A DNA stretch of 7,775 bases from an uncultured Frankineae bacterium (GTDB taxonomy: Bacteria; Actinomycetota; Actinomycetes; Mycobacteriales; SCTD01), in the NCBI GenBank assembly GCA_902805805.1, contig CADCUE010000231.1, positions 1 through 7,775 on the forward strand, in the 5' to 3' direction. Below are positions 1 through 7,003 of the stretch, piece after piece. How positions within the stretch are numbered: position 1 is the stretch's first letter; each line of letters opens with the position of its first letter. The notes under the pieces are model-generated. The model was not told where the DNA came from. It made no database searches and worked only from the letters and a program-made list of their open reading frames with translations. A program made the translations under genes and the position numbers.

Positions 1-360
1 TTCGGGCGACGCTTCGACCCGCAGCCCTTCCACGTGGACGCCGCCGCCGCGGCGGCCGGTCCGTTCGGCGGGTTGATCGCCAGTGGCTGGCACACCTGCG
101 CGCTGATGATGCGCCTGCTCGCCGAGCAGTACCTCTCGCCCGTGTCGAGCCTGGGCTCACCCGGCATCGACGAGCTGCGGTGGCTGCGCCCGGTGCGACC
201 CGGGGACGAGCTGGTGCTGCACACGACCGTCGAGCAGGCCCGGGTGTCGACGAGCAAGCCCGACCGCGGCATCGTGCTGACCCGCATCGCCCTGGTCGAC
301 CAGAACGGGCACGAGGTCCTGCGGATGCTGGCCACCAACCTCGTCCTGCGGCGGCCCTGA
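1..360 (+). CDS. MaoC-family (R)-specific enoyl-CoA hydratase/dehydratase, 3' part
   Basis: This reading frame is open from the first base of the window to a TGA at 358-360, so the gene's start lies outside and 119 residues are visible. The single hot-dog domains of this family are usually about 150 residues, so roughly 30 N-terminal residues are probably missing. The visible part opens with FDPQPFHVD, which carries the hydratase-2 catalytic pair: Asp6 and His11 (window numbering), with the family's five-residue spacing. It continues with GLIASGWHT and ends with the GIDELRWLRPVRPGDEL strand, both typical of actinobacterial MaoC-like acyl dehydratases. Such enzymes add water to trans-2-enoyl-CoA, or remove it, in the cytosol. 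The adjacent thiolase and acyl-CoA synthetase fit a beta-oxidation-like role. The substrate cannot be inferred. A Met codon at 34 is internal: it lies beyond the catalytic residues and is not the true start. Confidence 0.88.
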   Translation, partial: FGRRFDPQPFHVDAAAAAAGPFGGLIASGWHTCALMMRLLAEQYLSPVSSLGSPGIDELRWLRPVRPGDELVLHTTVEQARVSTSKPDRGIVLTRIALVDQNGHEVLRMLATNLVLRRP

Positions 361-466
361 GCCGGGGCGAGTCACGGTGCACGTGCGGGAGGGCGTGCCG
401 GTCGCACCGCCCCGCCGGGGGCCGGGCGCCCCGTGGCACAGTCGCCAGGACGTCCCCACCCCGACC

Positions 467-470
467 GGAG
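467..470 (+). promoter_or_regulatory. Ribosome binding site of the thiolase gene
   Basis: GGAG lies five bases before the ATG at 476. It decides the start: the frame is open further upstream, to a GTG near 377, but the extra 33 residues there are unlike any thiolase N terminus. Thiolases begin with a strand like the one seen directly after the ATG at 476 (AYLVDGVRTPIG). Confidence 0.7.
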
Positions 471-475
471 CTGCC

Positions 476-1675
476 ATGACCACCGCCTACCTCGTCGACG
501 GGGTGCGCACGCCGATCGGCCGCTACGGCGGCGGCCTGGCGACCGTGCGCCCCGACGACCTGGCCGCCCACGTCCTGCGGGCGCTGGTCGACCGCTCGCC
601 GTCGGTCGACTGGGCCGCCCTGGACGACGTGCTGCTGGGGTGCGCCAACCAGGCCGGTGAGGACAACCGCAACGTCGCCCGGATGGCCGCGCTGCTGGCC
701 GAGCTGCCCGTGGAGGTCCCGGGCGCGACGCTCAACCGCCTGTGCGGCTCCGGTCTGGACGCGCTGGGCAGCGCGGCCCGCGCCGTGCGCGCCGGTGACG
801 CCGACCTGGTCGTCGCGGGCGGCGTCGAGAGCATGTCGCGCGCGCCGTTCGTCATGCCCAAGGCGCAGTCCGCGTTCTCCCGCACGACCGAGGTGCACGA
901 CACGACGCTCGGCTGGCGCTTCGTCAACCCGCGGATGCAGTCCCTGCACGGCACCGAGTCGATGCCGCAGACGGGGCAGAACGTCGCCGACGACCACGAC
1001 GTCTCACGGCACGACCAGGACGCCTTCGCGCTGCGGTCGCAGGAGCGCACCGCACGCGCGCTCGCCGCAGGCCGGCTGGCGCGGGAGATCATCCCGGTGA
1101 GCGTCCCGCAGCGCAAGGGGGAGCCGGTCCTGGTCGACCGGGACGAGCACCCGCGCGAGACCTCGCTGGAGGCGCTCGGCAAGCTGCGCCCGCTGTTCCC
1201 GGGCGGGAGCGTCACGGCCGGCAACTCCTCGGGCGTCAACGACGGTGCGGCCGCGATGCTCGTGGCCTCCGAGCGGGCGGTGGAGGAGTACGGCCTGACG
1301 CCCCTGGCGCGGGTCAGCTCGATGGTCTCGACCGGCGTGCCGCCACGGGTCATGGGCATCGGCCCCGAGCCCGCGACCCGCAAGCTGCTCGCCCGGGCCG
1401 GGCTGGAGATCGGCGACGTCGACGTCCTGGAGCTCAACGAGGCCTTCGCCGCGCAGGCGGTCGCGGTGCTGCGCGGCCTCGGGCTGCCCGACGACGCCGA
1501 GCACGTCAACCCCCACGGCGGCGCCATCGCCCTCGGCCATCCGCTCGGCATGAGCGGCGCCCGGCTGGCCCTGAGCGGCGCGCTGGAGCTGGCCGACCGC
1601 GGTGCTCGGCGCGCCGTCGTGACGATGTGCATCGGCGTCGGCCAGGGGATCGCCGTGCTGCTGGAGGCGCCGTGA
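476..1675 (+). CDS. pcaF: Thiolase, 3-oxoadipyl-CoA (PcaF/PaaJ) type
   Basis: This is a complete 399-residue thiolase, normal length for the family. It cleaves a 3-oxoacyl-CoA with CoA to acetyl-CoA and a shortened acyl-CoA. The acyl-accepting Cys90 sits in NRLCGSGLDAL. The second-loop motif NEAF is at 321-324, the catalytic His355 is in ALGHPLGMSGAR, and the acid/base Cys385 is in CIGVGQG. The stretch GCANQAGEDNRNVARMA (55-71) and GWRFVNP (146-152) closely match the beta-ketoadipyl-CoA thiolases PcaF/PaaJ as I remember them. These make succinyl-CoA plus acetyl-CoA at the end of aromatic degradation. No other pca or paa gene is visible, and the neighbours look more like general acyl-CoA oxidation, so a broader 3-ketoacyl-CoA or acetyl-CoA acetyltransferase role is possible. 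The thiolase family call is near certain; the symbol is less so. The gene probably heads a three-gene unit with the two genes downstream. Confidence 0.9.
   Translation: MTTAYLVDGVRTPIGRYGGGLATVRPDDLAAHVLRALVDRSPSVDWAALDDVLLGCANQAGEDNRNVARMAALLAELPVEVPGATLNRLCGSGLDALGSAARAVRAGDADLVVAGGVESMSRAPFVMPKAQSAFSRTTEVHDTTLGWRFVNPRMQSLHGTESMPQTGQNVADDHDVSRHDQDAFALRSQERTARALAAGRLAREIIPVSVPQRKGEPVLVDRDEHPRETSLEALGKLRPLFPGGSVTAGNSSGVNDGAAAMLVASERAVEEYGLTPLARVSSMVSTGVPPRVMGIGPEPATRKLLARAGLEIGDVDVLELNEAFAAQAVAVLRGLGLPDDAEHVNPHGGAIALGHPLGMSGARLALSGALELADRGARRAVVTMCIGVGQGIAVLLEAP
1663..1667 (+). promoter_or_regulatory. Ribosome binding site of the small zinc-motif gene, inside the thiolase gene
   Basis: GGAGG lies four bases before the GTG at 1672, within the last codons of the thiolase gene. 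It supports the GTG as a true start and the 49-codon frame as a real gene, rather than a chance open frame. Confidence 0.6.
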
Positions 1676-1821
1676 CCACCCCGGGCTCGGCCGGGTCGGA
1701 CGGCGGTCAGGCCGGCGAGAACACCTGCCCGGACTGCGCCGGCACCGGTCGGCGCGACGGCGCCGAGTGCACGGGGTGCGCCGGGACGGGCGTCGTGGTC
1801 GAGGTCGTCGGCGACGCCTGA
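1672..1821 (+). CDS. Small double-CXXCXGXG (DnaJ-type) zinc-binding protein
   Basis: This frame encodes 49 residues from a GTG start that overlaps the thiolase stop by four bases (GTGA), an arrangement typical of translational coupling. After a Gly/Ser-rich lead of about 17 residues come two motifs of the DnaJ cysteine-rich type: CPDCAGTG (19-26) and CTGCAGTG (33-40). They are separated by a six-residue polar linker. In DnaJ, two such motifs make one zinc site, so four cysteines (19, 22, 33, 36) suffice for a single zinc ribbon. There is no J domain, substrate-binding domain, signal peptide or membrane segment. Of 49 codons, 47 end in G or C, matching the neighbours, which argues strongly for real coding. 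The function is unknown. A small metal-binding or protein-protein adaptor for the adjacent acyl-CoA enzymes is only a guess. The gene is easily missed by annotation because of its length and GTG start. Confidence 0.78.
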   Translation: MTTPGSAGSDGGQAGENTCPDCAGTGRRDGAECTGCAGTGVVVEVVGDA

Positions 1822-1852
1822 CCGTCGGCCGTCCGTGCGGCATGCTCGCCCC

Positions 1853-3502
1853 ATGACCGGTGCCACCTCCGCGGACCCGCCTCCCGTCCCCTCCGACTCG
1901 ACCGCTGCGTCCGTCGCCGCAGCGCGGTCGCACTCCGTCGGAGACCTGCTGCGCCGCAGCGCGCTGCGCAGCCCCGACAAGCTCGCGGTCGTCTCCGGCG
2001 ACCGCCGGCTGACCTACCGGGAGTTCGACGACGCGGTCAACCGCACGGCCCAGGCCCTGGCGCGACGCGGCCTCGTCAAGGGCGACCGGCTCGCTCTGCT
2101 GTCGCACAACTGCTGGCAGTACGGCGTGCTGGTCTTCGCCACCGCACGGCTCGGCGTCGTGCTCGTGCCGGTGAACTTCATGCTCGGCGCCCAGGAGATC
2201 GCGTACATCCTGACCCACTCCGAGGCCGCCGGGATGGTCGCGGAGGACGCCCTGCTGCCGACCGCTGAGCAGGCGCTGTCCGCCGCCGGGCTCGCGGGCG
2301 GCGTGCGCGGGCGGATCGCGCTGTCCGACGGCGCCCCTGACGGGTCCTCGGAGCAGGTGGGCGGCGCCTGGGAGGACGTCGACGCCTGGGCCGCCGAGGG
2401 CGACGCCGTCGAGCCCGGGGTCGCGGTGGCCGACGACGACCCGCTGCGGCTGATGTACACCTCGGGCACCGAGTCACGGCCGAAGGGGGTGCTGCTGTCC
2501 AGCCGCTCGCTGATCGCGCAGTACGTCAGCTGCGCGATCGACGGAGGCATGAGCACCGACGACGTGGAGGTGCACGCGCTGCCGATGTACCACTGCGCGC
2601 AGCTCGACTGCTTCTTCTCCGTGGACGTCTACCTCGGCGCCACCAGCGTGGTCCTGCCGGCACCGGACCCCGTCGCGCTGCTCGCGACCATCGAGCGCGA
2701 GCGCGTCACCAAGCTGTTCTGCCCGCCGACGGTGTGGATCTCGCTGCTGCGCTGCCCCGACTTCGACACCCGCGACCTGTCGTCGCTGCGCAAGGGCTAC
2801 TACGGCGCCTCGGCCATGCCGGTGGAGGTGCTGCGCGAGCTGCAGCGCCGACTGCCCGACGTGCAGCTGTGGAACTTCTACGGCCAGACCGAGATGGCCC
2901 CGCTCGCGACGATCCTGCGGCCGCACGAGCAGCTGCCCTACGCCGGCTCGGCCGGGCGCGCGGCCGTCAACGTCGAGACGCGGCTGGTCGACGACGACGA
3001 CCGACCCGTGCCGGCGGGGCAGGTCGGCGAGATCGTGCACCGCAGCCCGCACGCGTCGCTCGGCTACTACCGCGACGAGCAGAAGACCGCCGAGGCGTTC
3101 CGCAACGGCTGGTTCCACTCGGGGGACCTCGGCGTGATGAGCGCCGACGGCTACCTGTCCGTCGTGGACCGCAAGAAGGACATGATCAAGACCGGCGGGG
3201 AGAACGTCGCCAGCCGCGAGGTCGAGGAGACGCTGTACGCCCTGGAGGCCGTGGCGGAGGTCGCCGTCTTCGGGATCTCGCACCCGCACTGGATCGAGGC
3301 GGTCACGGCCGTGGTCGTGCCCAAGCCCGGCAGCTCGCTGAGCGTCGAGCAGGTCATGGCGCACGCCCGTGAGCACCTGGCGCCGTACAAGCGGCCGAAG
3401 TACGTCGTGCTGTCGGACAGCCTGCCCAAGAACCCCAGCGGCAAGATCCTCAAGCGGGACCTGCGCGAGGAGCACGCCGGTCTGGCGGCGGCCGCTCCCT
3501 GA
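1853..3502 (+). CDS. AMP-forming acyl-CoA synthetase (fatty-acid--CoA ligase family)
   Basis: This 549-residue enzyme of the ANL adenylate-forming family activates a carboxylic acid with ATP, through an acyl-AMP, to the CoA thioester. Seen in order are the ATP-binding loop YTSGTESRPKG (202-212), the YGQTE motif (343-347), HSGDLG with Asp425 (422-427), the hinge DRKKDMIKTGGENV (439-452) and the C-terminal PSGKILKRDL with the catalytic Lys531. The P-loop has E207-S208 where most members have T-G. The rest of the core is intact, so the enzyme should be active. An Ala/Ser/Pro-rich tail of about 28 residues precedes the conserved core. The ATG at 1853 was chosen; an in-frame GTG at 1835 would add six residues, and neither has a clear ribosome site. 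The gene follows the zinc-motif gene by only 31 bases and is probably co-transcribed with it. Substrate length and class cannot be told from sequence alone. Confidence 0.92.
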   Translation: MTGATSADPPPVPSDSTAASVAAARSHSVGDLLRRSALRSPDKLAVVSGDRRLTYREFDDAVNRTAQALARRGLVKGDRLALLSHNCWQYGVLVFATARLGVVLVPVNFMLGAQEIAYILTHSEAAGMVAEDALLPTAEQALSAAGLAGGVRGRIALSDGAPDGSSEQVGGAWEDVDAWAAEGDAVEPGVAVADDDPLRLMYTSGTESRPKGVLLSSRSLIAQYVSCAIDGGMSTDDVEVHALPMYHCAQLDCFFSVDVYLGATSVVLPAPDPVALLATIERERVTKLFCPPTVWISLLRCPDFDTRDLSSLRKGYYGASAMPVEVLRELQRRLPDVQLWNFYGQTEMAPLATILRPHEQLPYAGSAGRAAVNVETRLVDDDDRPVPAGQVGEIVHRSPHASLGYYRDEQKTAEAFRNGWFHSGDLGVMSADGYLSVVDRKKDMIKTGGENVASREVEETLYALEAVAEVAVFGISHPHWIEAVTAVVVPKPGSSLSVEQVMAHAREHLAPYKRPKYVVLSDSLPKNPSGKILKRDLREEHAGLAAAAP

Positions 3503-3514
3503 CGGGGGACCCCA

Positions 3515-3531
3515 GCCCGGCACGGCCGGGC
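3515..3531. terminator. GC hairpin between convergent genes
   Basis: A perfect seven-base inverted repeat (GCCCGGC, loop ACG, GCCGGGC) begins 12 bases after the acyl-CoA synthetase stop. It lies in the 79-base gap facing zwf, so it could end transcripts from both sides. It lacks a T-run, as is common for actinobacterial terminators. Short GC stems also arise by chance in DNA this GC-rich, so the call is moderate. Confidence 0.45.
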
Positions 3532-3593
3532 GCAGGGGTCGGGCGCGCAGAGGTCGGGTGCGCAGGGCTTGTGCGCAGGGGTCAGGTGCGCAG
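3524..3593 (-). repeat. Degenerate 15-bp tandem repeat spanning the zwf stop codon
   Basis: Read on the - strand, a unit close to CTGCGCACCCGACCC occurs head to tail about 4.8 times. Copies lie at 3579-3593, 3566-3578 (13 bases, two deleted), 3551-3565, 3536-3550 and 3524-3535 (partial). The core GCGCAG (+ strand) recurs at 3530, 3545, 3560, 3573 and 3588. The first copy contains the last three sense codons and the TGA of zwf. Copies three and four have CGA where that copy has TGA. The distal end overlaps the hairpin at 3515-3531. Confidence 0.75.
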
Positions 3594-4967
3594 TGCCACG
3601 TCGTGCCAGCCGCCCGCCGGCGGATGCGTCGACGGCGGTCCCCACGTGCCCTTGTAGTAGGGCACCGGCCGGTCCGGCAGGTCGAGGATCGGGTCGACGA
3701 TCCGCCACTCCTCGCCGATCGTGTCCTCGCGGGCGAACCGGTGGCGGCGGCCGTCCATGGCGTCGTCGAGCAGCCGCTCGTACGCCTCCCGGCGGTGACC
3801 CAGCGCCGACTCGAAGTCGACCGTGAGGTCGACCGGCTGGGTGAGCGTGCGGGCGCCCGGCGCCTTGGCCTGCACCGACAGCGTCACGCCGTCGCTGTGG
3901 CCGAGCCGGAAGCGCACGAGGTTGGTGCTCGGCACGTCGGCGGTCTGACCGGCGAACAGCAGCCGGGGCGGGCGGCGCAGCTCCACGACCGCCTCCGTCG
4001 CGCTGCCCGGCATGTGCTTGCCGGTGCGCAGGTAGAACGGGACGCCGGCCCACCGCCACGACTCGATGGTCAGGCACGTCGACACGAACGTCTCGGTCGT
4101 CGAGGACTCCCGCACGCCGTCCTCGTCGAGGTAGCCGACGTACTGTCCCCGCACGGTGCTGCGCGGCTCGAGCGGTGAGATCTGCCGCAGCACCTTCACC
4201 TCCTCGTCGCGGTAGGCGTCGGCGTCGTCCGCGATCGGCGGCTCCATGGCGAGCAGGGCGACGACCTGCAGCAGGTGGTTCTGCAGGACGTCGCGGATGG
4301 CGCCGACGCCGTCGTAGAAGCCGGCCCGGCCCTCGGTCCCGAACGCCTCGCCGAGCGTGATCTGCACCCCGGCCACGTGGTTGCGGTTCCAGAACGGCTC
4401 GAGGAAGGTGTTGGCGAAGCGGAAGACGAGCAGCCCCTCGACGGACTCCTTGCCCAGGTAGTGGTCGATCCGGAAGATCGACGTCTGGTCGAACGCACCG
4501 GCCAGCCAGCCGTTGAGCTCGCGCGCCGACTCGAGGTCCCGGCCGAACGGCTTCTCGACGATGACCCGGCCGCGACCGGCCAGTCCTGCCTGGGCCAGGC
4601 CCTGGACCACGTCGGGGAAGACCGACGGCGGGATCGCCAGGTAGAACACCGGCCGCTGCGCGCCCTCCAGCCGCCGGGCCAGCCCCTCGTACAGCGCCGC
4701 GTCGCCGTAGTCCCCGACGAGCATCGTGAGGCTCTCGGCCAAGTCGCGGAAGGCCGCCTCGTCGACCGGGCCCCGGCCAGTCGCCTCGACCGACTCGCGG
4801 GCGTGCTGCCGCAGCCGCTCGTCCTCCCACGCCGAGCGGGCGACCCCGATGACCGGGACGCCCAGCCGACCCACCTTGGCCATCTCGTACAGCGCCGGCA
4901 TCAGCTTCTTGCGCACCAGGTCCCCGGTCGCCCCGAACAGCACGACCGCGTCCGCGCGACTCTCCAT
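3582..4967 (-). CDS. zwf: Glucose-6-phosphate 1-dehydrogenase
   Basis: This cytosolic enzyme oxidises glucose 6-phosphate to 6-phosphogluconolactone with NADP+ (or NAD+), the entry step of the oxidative pentose phosphate pathway. The 461 residues are somewhat short against the usual 480-510. The nucleotide-binding GATGDLVRKKL (12-22) opens the fold. Arg44 in GVARSAW sits where the NADP 2'-phosphate is held. EKPFG is at 138-142, the substrate motif RIDHYLGKE at 166-174, and the catalytic-base His231 lies in the QNHLLQ segment. The ATG at 4967 was chosen because AGGAG stands six bases before it and the protein then starts directly with the Rossmann strand. An upstream in-frame start at 5015 would add 16 unlikely residues. 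No opcA, gnd, tal, tkt or pgl gene flanks it. It is on the same strand as modC but separated by 96 bases with a hairpin, so it probably has its own promoter. Confidence 0.97.
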   Translation of the reverse strand: MESRADAVVLFGATGDLVRKKLMPALYEMAKVGRLGVPVIGVARSAWEDERLRQHARESVEATGRGPVDEAAFRDLAESLTMLVGDYGDAALYEGLARRLEGAQRPVFYLAIPPSVFPDVVQGLAQAGLAGRGRVIVEKPFGRDLESARELNGWLAGAFDQTSIFRIDHYLGKESVEGLLVFRFANTFLEPFWNRNHVAGVQITLGEAFGTEGRAGFYDGVGAIRDVLQNHLLQVVALLAMEPPIADDADAYRDEEVKVLRQISPLEPRSTVRGQYVGYLDEDGVRESSTTETFVSTCLTIESWRWAGVPFYLRTGKHMPGSATEAVVELRRPPRLLFAGQTADVPSTNLVRFRLGHSDGVTLSVQAKAPGARTLTQPVDLTVDFESALGHRREAYERLLDDAMDGRRHRFAREDTIGEEWRIVDPILDLPDRPVPYYKGTWGPPSTHPPAGGWHDVALRT

Positions 4968-4973
4968 GGTGAG

Positions 4974-4978
4974 CTCCT
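4974..4978 (-). promoter_or_regulatory. Ribosome binding site of zwf
   Basis: AGGAG on the - strand lies six bases before the ATG at 4967. It favours that start over an in-frame upstream ATG at 5015, which would put this site inside the coding region. Confidence 0.7.
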
Positions 4979-5032
4979 GCCCCGTCCTCATGCACGCCAG
5001 GGCCTGCAGCCTCACACGCCGGTCCAGCGCCC

Positions 5033-5056
5033 GGCGATGGCGTGGCCGCCGTCGCC
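5033..5056 (-). terminator. Hairpin downstream of modC
   Basis: Seven bases after the modC stop, the - strand can fold into a ten-pair stem with one C-A mismatch and a four-base loop (GGCGACGGCG, loop GCCA, CGCCATCGCC). It is well placed to end the molybdate operon before zwf. There is no T-run behind it, so termination is inferred from position and stem length only. Confidence 0.45.
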
Positions 5057-5063
5057 AGACGCG

Positions 5064-6160
<1,097 letters not shown>

Positions 6161-6164
<4 letters not shown>

Positions 6165-7003
6165 GCCGCGCTGCCCGTGAGCCACCGGTCGCGCAGGCTG
6201 ACCAGGACCGCGACGGACACGGCCAGCAGGACCAGCGACAGCACGACGGCCGTCTCAGGTTCGCTCTCCAGCGCCAGGTAGACCTCGATCGGCATGGTGC
6301 GGGTGACCCCGGGGAAGCTGCCGGCGAAGGTGATGGTCGCGCCGAACTCCCCGAGCGCGCGGGCGAAGCACAGCACCGCCCCGGCGCTGATGCCCGGAGC
6401 GATCAGCGGCAGCGTGACCCGCCGGAAGATCAGCCAGCGGGAGGCCCCCAGGGTGGCCGCGGCGTCCTCGTACCGGCGGTCGGCCCCGCGCAGCGCGCCC
6501 TCGACCGCGATGACGAGGAAGGGCATCGCCACGAACGCCTCCGCGATGACGACCGCGGGGGTGGTGAAGGGCAGGGTGAGCCCGAACCACGCGTCGAGGT
6601 GCTGCCCGATCAGCCCGCGACGCCCGAGCAGCAGCAGCAGCGCAACGCCCCCGACGACCGGCGGCAGCACCAGCGGCACGGTGACCAGCGCCCGGACCAC
6701 CTTGCGCCCCGGGAAGGTGGCGCGGGCGAGCACCCAGGCGAGCGGTACCCCGAGGACCAGGCACACGACGGTCGCCGAGCCGGCGCAGACCAGCGAGAGG
6801 CGCAGCGCCTGGCCGACCCCGGGACCGGTCAGCCGGTCGGGCAGGGACGACCACGGAGCCCGGACGAGCAGGGCGGCGAGGGGCAGGACGAGGAAGGCGA
6901 GCGCCAGGCCGGCCGGCAGCAGGAGCAGGGGTGGCAGACCGGTCCCGCGGCCCCGGGCCGACCGGCGTCGGCCCGCGTGCTCAGGGGCGGTCGAAGCCGG
7001 CAT
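6161..7003 (-). CDS. modB: Molybdate ABC transporter permease
   Basis: This 280-residue inner-membrane channel subunit shows about six hydrophobic segments (roughly 24-47, 67-92, 103-126, 147-169, 198-220 and 251-270). The cytoplasmic EAA loop that docks on the ATPase runs from E179 to G204: EDAAATLGASRW, followed by a conserved LPLIAPG. An Arg-rich N-terminal tail (11-19) precedes the first segment and fits the positive-inside rule. The later stretch ARALGEFGATITFAG matches molybdate/sulfate-type permeases (CysT/ModB). The start is the ATG at 7003; no other ATG, GTG or TTG comes before the first membrane segment. The gene therefore overlaps the end of modA by 23 bases, and its own stop overlaps modC by four. 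Together these imply one transcript with coupled translation. Confidence 0.94.

Noticed and set aside
361..475. Possible promoter or operator between the MaoC gene and the thiolase (palindromes GCACGTGC at 379-386 and GGGCGCCC at 424-431; CACAGT at 437-442)
   Set aside because: The palindromes are only eight bases and expected by chance in such GC-rich DNA. The -10-like hexamer has no matching -35. Nothing in this 115-base gap beyond the ribosome site is firm enough to annotate.
523..1980. Long open frame (485 codons) on the - strand opposite the thiolase
   Set aside because: It lies antisense to a gene with intact catalytic motifs, and its translation has low-complexity Arg/Ala/Pro/Ser composition with no recognisable domain. 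Long stop-free shadows are expected at this GC content.
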